DNA of 39,430 nucleotides, taken from NCBI GenBank assembly GCA_019509985.1, contig JAEKLF010000073.1, forward strand, positions 1 to 39,430. The letters are read 5' to 3'. Position 1 is the stretch's first letter; each line of letters starts with the position of its first letter. Positions 7,521 to 16,220 of the stretch are shown in pieces. A program made the translations under genes and the position numbers. The notes beneath the pieces were generated by a model, which saw only the letters and a list, made by a program, of their open reading frames with translations, was not told the origin of the DNA and searched no databases. Source of the stretch: Burkholderiales bacterium. GTDB lineage: Bacteria; Pseudomonadota; Gammaproteobacteria; Burkholderiales; Burkholderiaceae_C.

Positions 7521-8260
7521 CGCCGACCTTGCTGGTCACGCGCCCGCGGCCGCAGTGCGCCGCCTGGCTGGCGCGCCTGGCCGAGCTGGGCGTTCCTGCG
7601 GCGGCGTTGCCGCTCATCGAGATCCTGCCGGCCCGCGATCCGGGCCCCGTGCGTGCGGCCTGGGCGGCGCTGCGTGCCGTCGATCTCGCCGTCTTTGTGA
7701 GCCCCAACGCCGTCGAGCAGTTCTTCGCCCACGCGGTTGGCGGCTGGCCTGTGCAGACGCTGGCCGCCTGCGTCGGCCCTGGCAGCGCCCAGGCCCTGCG
7801 GGATCGCGGCGTGCCGGACGCGCAGATCGTGCAGCCGGCCGCCGACGCTGCCAGCCTGGACTCCGAACACCTCTGGGCACAACTGTCACCGCGCCGCGAC
7901 TGGGCCGGGGCCCGCGTGCTGTTGCTGCGTGGCGATGGTGGGCGCGAGTGGCTGGCCGAGCGCCTGACCGAAGGCGGTGCGAGCGTCGAGGCGGTGACGG
8001 TCTACCACCGCGCGGCGCCACGTTTCGAAGCGGCCGAGCAGGCCCTGCTGGACGCCGCGCTGGCCGATCCGGCCGGGCATGTCTGGTTGTTCAGCAGCGC
8101 CGAGGCCGTCGGACACCTGCGCGGGCTGAAGCTTGCCGGCCAACGTGCCATCGTCACCCATCCCCGCATTGCGGATGCCGCGCGGGCCGCCGGTTTCGCG
8201 CCTGTGGTTTTGGCGCGACCGGAGCCTGAAGCGGTGACTCAGGCCCTGAAAAGCCTCTGA
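7517..8260 (+). CDS. hemD: Uroporphyrinogen-III synthase
   Basis: HemD inverts ring D and cyclises hydroxymethylbilane to uroporphyrinogen III. The 247-residue protein starts [20 protein letters not shown], the usual N-terminus. It has [10 protein letters not shown] and VGPGSAQAL in the first half, then [17 protein letters not shown] and VTVYHRAAP. The C-terminal region has [11 protein letters not shown]. Sequence conservation is low in this family, so recognition rests on these motifs and the position directly after hemC. Start ATG 7517 overlaps the hemC stop, so the two are translationally coupled. An upstream in-frame extension inside hemC exists and is not used. Confidence 0.95.
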   Translation: MTPTLLVTRPRPQCAAWLARLAELGVPAAALPLIEILPARDPGPVRAAWAALRAVDLAVFVSPNAVEQFFAHAVGGWPVQTLAACVGPGSAQALRDRGVPDAQIVQPAADAASLDSEHLWAQLSPRRDWAGARVLLLRGDGGREWLAERLTEGGASVEAVTVYHRAAPRFEAAEQALLDAALADPAGHVWLFSSAEAVGHLRGLKLAGQRAIVTHPRIADAARAAGFAPVVLARPEPEAVTQALKSL

Positions 8261-8276
8261 CAGAATCTCCCGCACT

Positions 8277-9422
8277 GTGAGTGAGCCGATTTCTCCCGTC
8301 CCGGCGCCGGTCCTTGTGGCCGAGCCCGCCGCCCCGACTCCCCTTCCCACCCCCGCCTTGCCGGCCTGGTTGCCCTGGCTGCTGGCGCTGCTGGGCGCTG
8401 CCGTGCTGCTTTGCGTCGCACTGGCCTGGCAGAGCCTGTCGCGCCAGCAATCGCTGGAGCAGGAGCTGGTGCGCCGCCAGGAAGCCAGCCAGGCCCAGGC
8501 CACCGAGGCGAAACTCGCAGCCAAGCAGTCGGCCGACCTGGTCCGCGACACAGCCGCCAAGGTCTCGCTGCTGGATGCCCGCCTGGCCGAGGTGGCCTTG
8601 CAGCGCGGCCAGTTGGAGGAACTGATCCAGTCCATGTCCCGCTCGCGGGACGAGAATGTCGTGGGCGACATCGAGGCCGCCATCCGCGTCGCGCTGCAAC
8701 AGACCCAGATCACCGGCAGCGCCGAGCCGCTCGTCGCCACGCTGAAGCAGGCTGACGAGCGGCTGCTGCGCTACAAGCAGCCGCGCATGGAAGGCGTGCG
8801 CCGCGCGGTGGCGCGCGACCTGGACCGCGTCAAGGCCGTTGCCGTTGTCGACGTGTCCACGCTGACCATCAAGCTCGACGAGGTCGTGCGCATGGCCGAC
8901 GAGCTGCCGCTGGTGTCGAGCAGCGAAGCCGCGCCGCGCCCGCGGGACGAGCGCAACGGCGATGCCGCCAAGGAGCGCGAGCGCGCGTTGAGACTGCAGC
9001 GCGAGGAGGCCGCGGCCGAAGCCGACGGCAAGGTCTCGCTGTGGTGGTGGCAGGCCTCGCAGCAGTTGTCGAACTGGACCGGCCTCATCTGGGGCGAGGC
9101 GCGCACACTGCTGCGCGTGACACGCATCGAGCACCCCGAAGCCGCGCTACTGTCGCCCGACCAGAGCTTCTTCCTGCGCGAGAACCTGAAGCTGCGCCTG
9201 CTCAACGCACGCCTGGCGCTGCTGAGCCGCCAGTTCGACACGGCGCAGTCCGACCTGCGCGACAGTCAGGAGATGCTGAACCGCTACTTCGACACGCGCT
9301 CGCGCAAGGTGACCAGCGTGGCCGAACTGCTGCGTCAGGTGGCCGGCCAGGCGCGGCAGGTCAGCGTGCCGCGGCCGGATGACACGCTGGCGGCGCTGAC
9401 AGCCGCCGCCGCCGGCCGCTGA
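8277..9422 (+). CDS. hemX: HemX-family membrane protein
   Basis: A 381-residue HemX-type protein (family PF04375, often mislabelled uroporphyrinogen-III C-methyltransferase). It has a Pro/Ala-rich cytoplasmic start, one transmembrane helix at about residues 31-51 (WLPWLLALLGAAVLLCVALAW), a Gln/Arg/Glu-rich coiled coil over about 55-120, and a helical periplasmic domain with SLWWWQASQQLSNW and FFLRENLKLRLLNARLALL. No methyltransferase motif is present. The gene uses a GTG start 16 bp after hemD and is followed 11 bp later by hemY. The function of HemX in proteobacteria is not settled; an organising role for the haem pathway at the membrane is proposed from gene order. Confidence 0.88.
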   Translation: MSEPISPVPAPVLVAEPAAPTPLPTPALPAWLPWLLALLGAAVLLCVALAWQSLSRQQSLEQELVRRQEASQAQATEAKLAAKQSADLVRDTAAKVSLLDARLAEVALQRGQLEELIQSMSRSRDENVVGDIEAAIRVALQQTQITGSAEPLVATLKQADERLLRYKQPRMEGVRRAVARDLDRVKAVAVVDVSTLTIKLDEVVRMADELPLVSSSEAAPRPRDERNGDAAKERERALRLQREEAAAEADGKVSLWWWQASQQLSNWTGLIWGEARTLLRVTRIEHPEAALLSPDQSFFLRENLKLRLLNARLALLSRQFDTAQSDLRDSQEMLNRYFDTRSRKVTSVAELLRQVAGQARQVSVPRPDDTLAALTAAAAGR

Positions 9423-9433
9423 GGAGGCCGACC

Positions 9434-10681
9434 ATGCGCCTCGTCATCTGGCTGGTCCTGATCTTTGTCGCGGCGGCCGTCGCAGCGTTGACGCTGGGTT
9501 CCAACCTGGGCCTCGTCAGCTTCTACCGCGGCGGATGGCGGTTGGACATGTCGCTCAACCTGTTCCTGCTGCTGCTGGTTGGCAGCTGCTTCGCGCTCGT
9601 CACGGCCATCCAGGCCGTCGAGGCGCTGACGACACTGCCCAAGCGCGCCCGCGAGTGGCGACTGGCCCAGCGCGAGCGCAGCGCCCAGCTCGCGCTGCGT
9701 GAGGCCCTGGTCGAACTTTTCGGTGCCCGCTTCAGCCGCGCGCAGAAGGCGGCGCAGAAGGCGCTCAACATCCAGTCCGCCACGCCCGAACTCGCGGCCG
9801 ACCAGTCTTTCATGGCCCTGGCTCATCTGCTCGCCGCCGCCAGCGCGCACCGCCTGCAGGACCGTCGTCACCGCGACGAGCAGCTGAACCGCGCCCTCGA
9901 CCTTTCCCGCCGTACCGGCGGCGCCCGCGCACAGGAAGACGGCGCCCGCCTGCTGGCCGCCGAATGGGCGCTGGACGATCGCGACGCCGCACGTGCGCTC
10001 AGTCTGCTCGGCGAACTCGCTCCCGGCGTGGCTCGTCGCACGCAGGCGCTGCGCCTGCGCCTGCAGGCCTCGCGCCTGGCGCGGCAGCCGCTGGACGCGC
10101 TGCGCACGGCGCGGCTGCTGGCCAAGCACCAGGCCTTCTCCAAGGTCGCGGCGCAAGGCCTGCTGCGCTCGCTGGCCTTCGAAGCGCTGGACGGTACGCG
10201 TGACGTGGACCAGCTTCGCGCCGCGTGGCTGCAGCTCGATCCCGCTGATCGCCGCGATCCCCTCGTCGCCGCCCGCGCCGCTCAGTGCGCCGGCCAGCTT
10301 GGCGCGCCCGACGACGGTCGCGGCTGGCTGAGGCCCTTCTTCGACGACCTGGGCGAGCTGCAATCCGACGACCGTGCTGCGATTGCCACGGCCCTCGTGC
10401 CGGTGCTGGCCGGTTGTGGACCGGACTGGCTGCAACGCCTCGAATCCGCCCAGTCCCGGTTCCCGCGCGAACGCGCGCTGGCCTACGCGCTGGGCCATGC
10501 GCTGGCCGAGCGCCAGCTCTGGGGCAAGGCCAGGCTGATGCTCGAAGCCGTGGCCGACGACAGCAGCATGCCCAGCGCGGCGCGTCGGCGCAGCTGGCTG
10601 GCGCTGGCCGCGCTGGCCGAGCAAGAGGGCGACGAGGCCCGCCGCGCACGCTGCTTCGAGTCCGCCGCGCGGCTGCCTTGA
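9434..10681 (+). CDS. hemY: HemY-family haem biosynthesis protein with TPR repeats
   Basis: A 415-residue protein of the proteobacterial HemY family. This is a TPR-like membrane protein, not the Bacillus protoporphyrinogen oxidase of the same name. Two membrane segments are visible near the N-terminus: LVIWLVLIFVAAAVAALTL (about 3-21) and LNLFLLLLVGSCFALVTAI (about 39-57). An Ala/Leu/Arg-rich alpha-helical repeat region follows to the end. GAGGAGG precedes the ATG at the right distance, so this start is secure. It is the last gene of the hem operon. Its exact role in the late haem pathway is unresolved; membrane location and co-occurrence with hemCD are the known facts. Confidence 0.9.
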   Translation: MRLVIWLVLIFVAAAVAALTLGSNLGLVSFYRGGWRLDMSLNLFLLLLVGSCFALVTAIQAVEALTTLPKRAREWRLAQRERSAQLALREALVELFGARFSRAQKAAQKALNIQSATPELAADQSFMALAHLLAAASAHRLQDRRHRDEQLNRALDLSRRTGGARAQEDGARLLAAEWALDDRDAARALSLLGELAPGVARRTQALRLRLQASRLARQPLDALRTARLLAKHQAFSKVAAQGLLRSLAFEALDGTRDVDQLRAAWLQLDPADRRDPLVAARAAQCAGQLGAPDDGRGWLRPFFDDLGELQSDDRAAIATALVPVLAGCGPDWLQRLESAQSRFPRERALAYALGHALAERQLWGKARLMLEAVADDSSMPSAARRRSWLALAALAEQEGDEARRARCFESAARLP

Positions 10682-10683
10682 AC

Positions 10684-10738
10684 TTTTTCTAGAAAAATCG
10701 GGCAAGTCTTGCTGGGCCCCAAAAAATCTGGTTATACT
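10684..10738 (+). promoter_or_regulatory. tRNA-Arg promoter with possible UP element
   Basis: TATACT (10733-10738) is a 5 of 6 match to the -10 box and lies 11 bases before the tRNA. A weak -35 candidate, TTGCTG, lies at 10709-10714 with 18-bp spacing. Just upstream is the perfect AT-rich palindrome TTTTTCTAGAAAAA (10684-10697), at about -48 to -61 from the predicted start. That is where UP elements of stable-RNA promoters bind the RNA polymerase alpha subunit. The AT-rich patch stands out against GC-rich surroundings. Confidence 0.55.
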
Positions 10739-10749
10739 GTGAGGCTTCA

Positions 10750-10826
10750 GCGGCTGTAGCTCAGTTGGATAGAGTACTTGGCTACGAACCAAGGGGTCGT
10801 GGGTTCGAATCCTGCCAGCCGCACCA
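10750..10826 (+). tRNA. tRNA-Arg (anticodon ACG)
   Basis: A 77-base cloverleaf. The acceptor stem pairs GCGGCTG with CAGCCGC, followed by discriminator A and an encoded CCA end. The D arm is GCTCAGTTGGATAGAGT, and the T loop GGTTCGAATCC is canonical. The anticodon stem CTTGG/CCAAG closes the loop CTACGAA, giving anticodon ACG. The wobble A is normally deaminated to inosine by TadA, so one tRNA reads CGU, CGC and CGA, important in this arginine-rich proteome. It has its own promoter and a strong terminator 18 bases downstream. Confidence 0.98.
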
Positions 10827-10843
10827 AAAATAAGAAGAGAATC

Positions 10844-10884
10844 AACGGGTTAGCTCCGCAAGGCGCTAACCCGTTTTCCGTTTC
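10844..10884 (+). terminator. Terminator of the tRNA-Arg gene
   Basis: A perfect 11-bp stem, AACGGGTTAGC (10844-10854) with GCTAACCCGTT (10865-10875), closes a 10-base loop. It is followed by TTCCGTTTC. It lies 18 bases after the CCA end. Confidence 0.85.
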
Positions 10885-11214
10885 TGGGTGGCATGAATCA
10901 ACGCGTTGCGTCGGCTGAGTTTCCTCATGGCCGGGGCCCGTCTACCGAATTGGCGGTTCGCCGTCATGCCACATTGTTTTGAACGGGTTGGCGCGACGGG
11001 ATGTCGCGTAAACCCGCTGTCGATGGCCCTTACACGGTGGCGGCGTCAGAGGTTGCAACTTGTTGCAAGTCTTTGATTCTGTGAATTAATCACCGAGTGG
11101 CCTAGAGATTGCTTCAGCCAGCGTATCGGAAGTCATGTTCCGAGGGTCTTGCAGAGCGTCTCGCCGGCGCGGGCACGCTGAGCTCAGTCAAACAATTTCT
11201 GGGAAAGGTCAATC
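10885..11214. other. Intergenic region upstream of the PEP-CTERM gene
   Basis: About 330 bases without a supported gene. It is less GC-rich than the coding regions. It holds two copies of the palindrome TTGCAA separated by four bases (around 11053-11068), then TTTGATTCTGTGAATTAATCA, which could contain a promoter. An AAAGG ribosome-binding sequence lies before the ATG at 11215. No RNA gene or mobile-element signature was recognised. It should contain the promoter and any operator of the PEP-CTERM gene, but no box could be assigned with confidence. Confidence 0.4.
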
Positions 11215-11802
11215 ATGCCGTCTCGAATGACAAAGCCACTTGCCTGCTGCAGCCTCGTCGCTGCGGCGCTGTTCGCCAGCGGCGCAGCGCGCGCGGATCT
11301 GGTGACCAACGGAGGGTTTGAAACCGGGGACTTCAGCGGGTGGACCACGACGTTCACCCCTGCTCCTGGAGCGATGTACGTGGACGATCAACAACCGCAC
11401 GACGGCACCTATGGCGCCTACTTCGGCTATGACGGCTCCATCAGCCAAACCCTGGCGACGGTCGTCGGGTCGACCTACAAGATCTCTTTCTGGCTGCAGT
11501 TGGAATCCGACGCGAACGGGGCGTCGGGTCCGGGCGCGTTCTCCGCCAGCTTCGGTTCTGTCGTCGGGACGGCGTTGCTGAACCCGACCGAATTCGGCTA
11601 CACAGAGTTCGATTTTTTGGCCACGGCTACCGGTGCGTCGACTGATCTGACCTTCAACTTCACTCAAGTCCCGCTGTTCTGGGATCTGGACTCGGTCACG
11701 GTCGCACTTCCCGAGCCGGGCAGCTTCGCCCTGCTGGCCGCGGCTGGCCTGGCGGGTGCCGCAGCCTCGCGGCGTCGCAGGTCGGCCAGCGCGCCCGACT
11801 GA
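11215..11802 (+). CDS. PEP-CTERM-type exported protein
   Basis: A 195-residue secreted protein. Residues 1-27 form a signal peptide ending ARA. The mature part opens with LVTNGGFETGDFSGW, the start seen in many DUF642- or carbohydrate-binding-module-like jelly-roll domains, and is rich in Gly, Thr and Phe. The C-terminus (about 165-195) is a PEP-CTERM tag: LPEPGS, then a hydrophobic helix FALLAAAGLAGAAA, then RRRR. PEP-CTERM proteins are processed by exosortase (EpsH family) and are usually tied to exopolysaccharide or biofilm matrix. No exosortase gene is in the window. Its own terminator follows, so it is a single-gene unit. Confidence 0.87.
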   Translation: MPSRMTKPLACCSLVAAALFASGAARADLVTNGGFETGDFSGWTTTFTPAPGAMYVDDQQPHDGTYGAYFGYDGSISQTLATVVGSTYKISFWLQLESDANGASGPGAFSASFGSVVGTALLNPTEFGYTEFDFLATATGASTDLTFNFTQVPLFWDLDSVTVALPEPGSFALLAAAGLAGAAASRRRRSASAPD

Positions 11803-11819
11803 GGATCTTGAGGACTATC

Positions 11820-11850
11820 GCCGGGCTCTCAGCCCGGCTTTGCCTTTGGT
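11820..11850 (+). terminator. Terminator after the PEP-CTERM gene
   Basis: A perfect 8-bp GC-rich stem, GCCGGGCT (11820-11827) with AGCCCGGC (11831-11838), has a 3-base loop and a T-rich tail TTTGCCTTTGG. It begins 17 bases after the stop codon. Confidence 0.8.
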
Positions 11851-11948
11851 GCTGCCACCCCCACCAGGCGAGTCGCAGCAAGCTGCAGCAGATCGCTGCT
11901 CTTTGACCAGGACGCCGTGACATTCCACGGCTGAAACAGGAGCGAGAA

Positions 11949-14900
11949 ATGTCCAGAAGCGTTGTTCGCAAGTCGGCCATCAGCGCCGCCATCGCCATGC
12001 TGGGGTCCACCATCGGCGCGTCGTCGATGGCCCAGGAACTGTTCCAGCCGGTCGGCAGCGACGCGGCCCTCGACAAGGGCTTCGTCCAGCGGGGCAATGA
12101 GACGCAGCTGACCACCGTGATGGTCATGCTGTCCGGCGACTCGGTCGTCAAGATGGAGAAGCGGCTCGGCAGGCGCATGGAACGCGGCGAGCGCGAGTCC
12201 ATCGCGAGTTCGCGCCGGGCCGAGCAGGACACCGTGGGGCCGCACATCGAGCGGCTTGGCGGCAAGGTGCTGGCGCGCCTGCAGCACGCCATCAACGGCA
12301 TCAAGATCCAGATCCCGAAGAACCGCATCGGCCTGCTGCGCCGGTTGCCGGGCGTCGTGGACGTCAAGGCAGTCGGCACCTACGAGCGCTTGAACACGAA
12401 CGAGGTGCAGCTGGTCGGCGGCCCGCAGGCCTGGCAATCGGCGCTGGGCGCCTTCCAGGGCCAGGGCGTCAAGCTCGCGATCATCGACACCGGCATCGAC
12501 TACACCCACGCCAACTTCGGCGGCCCCGGCACCGTGGCGGCCTACAACGCGGCCAGGGCGGCCGGCACGCTGCCGGCTGACCCGAACTACATCGGCCCGG
12601 CCGCGCCCAAGGTCAAGGCGGGTATCGACCTCGTCGGTGACAACTACACCGGCAGCAACACGCCCGTGCCTGACCCCAACCCGCTCGACTGCCCGTTCAC
12701 GTCGGGCAGCGTCGGCCACGGCAGCCACGTCGCCGGCACGGCGACGGGCTTCGGTGTGCTGGCCAGCGGCGCCACTTACACCGGCGCCTACAGCGCCTCG
12801 GCTTACGCGACGAACAGCTTCCGGATCGGCCCCGGCGTCGCGCCCAAGGCTGACCTTTACTTCGCGCGCGTGTTCGGCTGCAGCGGCAACACCAACATGG
12901 TTGCCGAGGCCATCGACTGGGCAGTGTCCCAGGGCGTGGACGTGATCAGCATGTCGCTCGGTTCGAACTACGGCAACTTCGGCAACGCGGACGTCGGCAG
13001 CCTGGCCGAGGCGCAGGCCGTGGCCGATGCCACGGCGGCCGGCATCGTCGTCGTGGCCGCCTCTGGCAACGCCGGGCCGACGCCCTACATCACCAGCGCC
13101 CCGGGCGTCTTCGAGGGCGCGCTCTCGGTGGCGGCGACCGACGCGCTGGCCGGCATCCCGACCGCCCAGCTCGCGCTGACCGGCGGCAACAGCCTCGCCG
13201 TGATCAACGCCAATGGCGGCGCCTACGCCAACGGTACCGTCTTCCCGGTGCGTGTGCTGCGCAATCCCGATGGCACCGTCTCGCTGGGCTGCAACCCGGA
13301 CGAGTACGACCCCGCGAAGACCGGCGTCAGCCTGGCCGGCAAGATGGTCGTGACGATGCGTGGCACCTGCGCTCGTGTCTACCGCGCCGGTGCCGCCCAG
13401 CACTTCGGCGCCGCAGCCGCCGCGCTGATCAACAGCTCCGCGGGCCTGCCACCGTATGAAGGCCCCATCCCCGGCGGCGCGAGCGATCCCAATGCCGGCA
13501 ATACCTATGAGCCGGTCACGATCCCGTTCTTCGGCATCGCGCAGGCCGATGCGTCCAAGATCAGCGGGCCGACGGGCGGGCCGGCTGTGGCTGCGGCCAC
13601 GGCGACCAGCACGGGTATCAGCGCGAACGCGGGCTTCGAGAAGATTGCCAGCTTCTCGTCGCAAGGGCCACGCATCGGCGACAGCGCGATGCGCCCCAGC
13701 GTCACGGCGCCAGGCGTCTCGGTCGTGTCCACCGCTTCGGGCACCGGCAACGGCTTCCAGATCCTGTCCGGCACGTCGATGGCCACCCCGGCCGTCGCCG
13801 GCGTGGCCGCGCTGGCCAAGCAGGCCCACCCCGGCTGGTCCCAGCCCGACCTGCGCGCAGCCATCGTGCAGACCGCAGCGCCGAACCTGATGCAGGACCT
13901 GCTGCAGCGCAACGAGGGCGGCGGCCTGGTCCAGGCGCAGGCGGCCACGGCGACGCAGGCCGTCGTGCGCATGCCCGACGAGAGCATCTCCTTCGGCTTC
14001 CAGGATCTGCTGAGCGACTTCAGCGGCACGAAGACGGTCACCGTGCACAACGCGGCGGCGAAGGCGGTGCAGTTCAACATCACGACCGTCAAGTCTTCCG
14101 GCCCCGCCGCTGCGGCCGTCACGGTGCCGCCCTCGGTCATCGTCAATGCCAACGGCGATGCCACCTTCCCGGTGCGCCTGGACGTGCCAGCCGCCTCGGT
14201 CGGCGGTGGCACGGGCTTCCAGGACGTGGGGGGCTACATCCAGCTGACGCCGTCCAACTCGCGCCTGAACGGCAACGTCAAGCTGTCGGTGCCGTTCTAC
14301 ATGGTGGCGCACAGCCGCTCGAACCTGGCCGTCGGCGTGAACGGCAGCACGATGAACTTCAGCAATGCCGGTGGCGCCCTCGCGGGGACGCCGACCTTCT
14401 ACACCTGGGGGTTGTCGCAGCCGGCGCCGCAAGGCATCCAGCAACTCGACGTGCGCGCCGTGGGTGCGAGGTTGTCGGGCTCCAATGTGATCTTCGGCCT
14501 CAACACGCATGGCCGCACATCGACGCAACTGGCCTTCCAGGAGGTCGACATCTGCATCGACACGACCAACGGCCCGACCTTCACACCCAACAAGATCCTG
14601 ATCGGCATCAACGGCTCGCTGCTGAGCAGTAGCCTGACCGCAGCGCAGTACGCGACGGCAATCTTCCCGACCGATGCGAACTGCAACATCAGCGGCGGCG
14701 GTTCCCTGCTGTTCACGGTGACCCAGCCGACCGACAACTCGACGCTGCAGATGCCGGTCCCGCGCGCCGGCGCCGCCGGCCTGGGGCTGACCACGGCCAA
14801 TCCGCGTTTCCGCTACGTCGTGCGCTATTACGGCACCGACGGGTTCGGCGCGCAGATGCCCGGGGTGGGCAGCTTCAACGCTTTCTCGCCGGCGATCATC

Positions 14901-15053
14901 TTCGGTGGCGCGCCGACGGTGGGCGTGAATGGCTCGGGTTCGGCCAGCTTCGGCGTCAATGGCGAGCTTGCCAGCACACCGGCTCTGGGCATCATGGTCG
15001 TCATGCCGGACAACGTGTCCGGCGCCAGCCAGGCCGCCTTGCTGCCGTTCTGA
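11949..15053 (+). CDS. Secreted subtilisin-like serine protease (S8 family)
   Basis: A 1034-residue preproprotease. A signal peptide covers about residues 1-28 (ending SSMAQ). An inhibitor-I9-like propeptide follows over about 50-145 (HAINGIKIQIPKN, then LPGVVDVKAV). The catalytic triad is D180 in IIDTGID, H257 in HGSHVAG, and S610 in GTSMATPAVAG. A PA-like insert lies between His and Ser (about 400-520). After the protease domain comes a beta-rich, Fn3-like C-terminal part. It probably degrades external protein. AGGAG precedes the ATG at good distance. The gene stands alone between two terminators. The C-terminus ends LLPF without a PEP-CTERM tag, so secretion is probably through type II export or an outer-membrane route. 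Confidence 0.93.
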   Translation: MSRSVVRKSAISAAIAMLGSTIGASSMAQELFQPVGSDAALDKGFVQRGNETQLTTVMVMLSGDSVVKMEKRLGRRMERGERESIASSRRAEQDTVGPHIERLGGKVLARLQHAINGIKIQIPKNRIGLLRRLPGVVDVKAVGTYERLNTNEVQLVGGPQAWQSALGAFQGQGVKLAIIDTGIDYTHANFGGPGTVAAYNAARAAGTLPADPNYIGPAAPKVKAGIDLVGDNYTGSNTPVPDPNPLDCPFTSGSVGHGSHVAGTATGFGVLASGATYTGAYSASAYATNSFRIGPGVAPKADLYFARVFGCSGNTNMVAEAIDWAVSQGVDVISMSLGSNYGNFGNADVGSLAEAQAVADATAAGIVVVAASGNAGPTPYITSAPGVFEGALSVAATDALAGIPTAQLALTGGNSLAVINANGGAYANGTVFPVRVLRNPDGTVSLGCNPDEYDPAKTGVSLAGKMVVTMRGTCARVYRAGAAQHFGAAAAALINSSAGLPPYEGPIPGGASDPNAGNTYEPVTIPFFGIAQADASKISGPTGGPAVAAATATSTGISANAGFEKIASFSSQGPRIGDSAMRPSVTAPGVSVVSTASGTGNGFQILSGTSMATPAVAGVAALAKQAHPGWSQPDLRAAIVQTAAPNLMQDLLQRNEGGGLVQAQAATATQAVVRMPDESISFGFQDLLSDFSGTKTVTVHNAAAKAVQFNITTVKSSGPAAAAVTVPPSVIVNANGDATFPVRLDVPAASVGGGTGFQDVGGYIQLTPSNSRLNGNVKLSVPFYMVAHSRSNLAVGVNGSTMNFSNAGGALAGTPTFYTWGLSQPAPQGIQQLDVRAVGARLSGSNVIFGLNTHGRTSTQLAFQEVDICIDTTNGPTFTPNKILIGINGSLLSSSLTAAQYATAIFPTDANCNISGGGSLLFTVTQPTDNSTLQMPVPRAGAAGLGLTTANPRFRYVVRYYGTDGFGAQMPGVGSFNAFSPAIIFGGAPTVGVNGSGSASFGVNGELASTPALGIMVVMPDNVSGASQAALLPF

Positions 15054-15122
15054 ATGGTCGGCTGCGCGCAGGCGCAGCCAGGATCAAAGAGGGCGGAAGA
15101 CCGCACCGTACGGTCTCCCGAG

Positions 15123-15158
15123 AACGCCCCGGAGTTCGCTCCGGGGCGTTTCTTCTTG
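15123..15158 (+). terminator. Terminator after the S8 protease gene
   Basis: A perfect 11-bp stem, AACGCCCCGGA (15123-15133) with TCCGGGGCGTT (15140-15150), has the loop GTTCGC and the tail TCTTCTT. The left arm begins with AA, so read from the minus strand it ends in TT. It may also serve the convergent CoA-transferase gene, whose stop is at 15172. Confidence 0.85.
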
Positions 15159-15171
15159 CGCAGCGGCCTGG

Positions 15172-16206
15172 CTAGCCGCCGCGCGAAAACCGCGGCGCGG
15201 CGGCGGGCTGCCAGTTGCCATCGGCATCGCGAACGAAACTGCCGCGCGCCTGGGCGTGCGGATGCAGCGGCGCCTCGGCCAGCGTCAGCACCGGCGCGAA
15301 GCAGACGTTGCTACCCTCCAGCAGCACGGTCCATTCGTCGCGCGTCTTCGCGCGGATGCGTGCGGCGACACGCTCGCGCAGCGCAGGCCATTGCTGGCGG
15401 TCCTGCTGGGCAGCCGGGTCAACATCGTCGAGACCCAGGCGTTGCAGCAGCTCGGCGTAGAACTGCGGCTCCAACGCGCCGATCGACACGGAGCGACCAT
15501 CGGCGCATTCGAAGCAGTCGTAAAAGGGCGAGCTGTGCAGGAAGAAGTTCTGCGCCGGCTCGTCGCTCCAGCGCCCGGCCGCGCGCAGCGAGTGCAGCAG
15601 GCTGGACAGCACGCCCACGCCGTCCACCATCGCCGCATCGACGACCTGGCCGCGACCACTGCGCTGGGCCTCCCACAGCGCGCACATCAGCCCGAAGGCC
15701 AGGAACATGGCACCGCCGCCCATGTCGCCGATCAGCGTCGCCGGGATGCTGGGCGCAACGCCCGCGCGGCTCGCGACCGAGAGCACGCCCGTCAGCGCCA
15801 CGTAGTTGATGTCGTGGCCCGCGGCCTGGGCCAGCGGGCCGGTCTGGCCCCAGCCGGTGACACGGCCGTAGACGAGGCGAGGGTGGCTGGCCTCGAAGGT
15901 CTCGGGGCCCAGGCCCAACCGCTCCATGACGCCGGGACGAAAGCCTTCGATCACCGCGTCGGCGGCGTCGATGAGGCGGCGCGCTTCGGCCAGGCCCTCG
16001 GGCGTTTTCAGGTCCAGGCAGGTGCGCCGTTTGCCACGGCTCAGCGCCGTGCCCGTGTCCAGCACCTGGCCTCCCGGGCGCTCGATGACGGTGACCGTGG
16101 CGCCCAGGTCGGCCAGCAGCATGCCGGCCAGCGGGCAGGGGCCGATGCCGGCCATTTCGACGACGCTGAGGCCGGCCAGTGGGCCGGTGGAAGGGAAGGC
16201 ATGCAT
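15172..16206 (-). CDS. CoA-transferase family III protein, alpha-methylacyl-CoA racemase type
   Basis: A 344-residue CaiB/BaiF-fold protein. Residues matching the catalytic set of alpha-methylacyl-CoA racemase are present: R90 in IEGFRPGVMERLG, H131 in AGHDINYVALTG, D161 in GDMGGG and E246 in GALEPQFY. Spacing between H, D and E equals that in the well-studied mycobacterial racemase (H126, D156, E241), so racemisation of 2-methylacyl-CoA thioesters is more likely than CoA transfer. The role would be branched-chain or isoprenoid fatty-acid degradation. The ATG is only 14 bp from the divergent greB ATG. It converges on the S8 protease gene and shares its terminator region. No other lipid gene is adjacent. 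Confidence 0.85.
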   Translation of the reverse strand: MHAFPSTGPLAGLSVVEMAGIGPCPLAGMLLADLGATVTVIERPGGQVLDTGTALSRGKRRTCLDLKTPEGLAEARRLIDAADAVIEGFRPGVMERLGLGPETFEASHPRLVYGRVTGWGQTGPLAQAAGHDINYVALTGVLSVASRAGVAPSIPATLIGDMGGGAMFLAFGLMCALWEAQRSGRGQVVDAAMVDGVGVLSSLLHSLRAAGRWSDEPAQNFFLHSSPFYDCFECADGRSVSIGALEPQFYAELLQRLGLDDVDPAAQQDRQQWPALRERVAARIRAKTRDEWTVLLEGSNVCFAPVLTLAEAPLHPHAQARGSFVRDADGNWQPAAAPRFSRGG

Positions 16207-16220
16207 CGGACAATGCTCGC

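Noticed and set aside
8277..9422. Uroporphyrinogen-III C-methyltransferase activity
   Set aside because: There is no SAM-methyltransferase motif; the protein is a membrane-anchored coiled-coil HemX type.
11829..14528. 899-codon open frame on the minus strand opposite the S8 protease gene
   Set aside because: It is a GC-rich shadow. The plus strand encodes signal peptide, propeptide and full catalytic triad, while the antisense product is Arg/Gly/Ala/His-rich with no recognisable domain.
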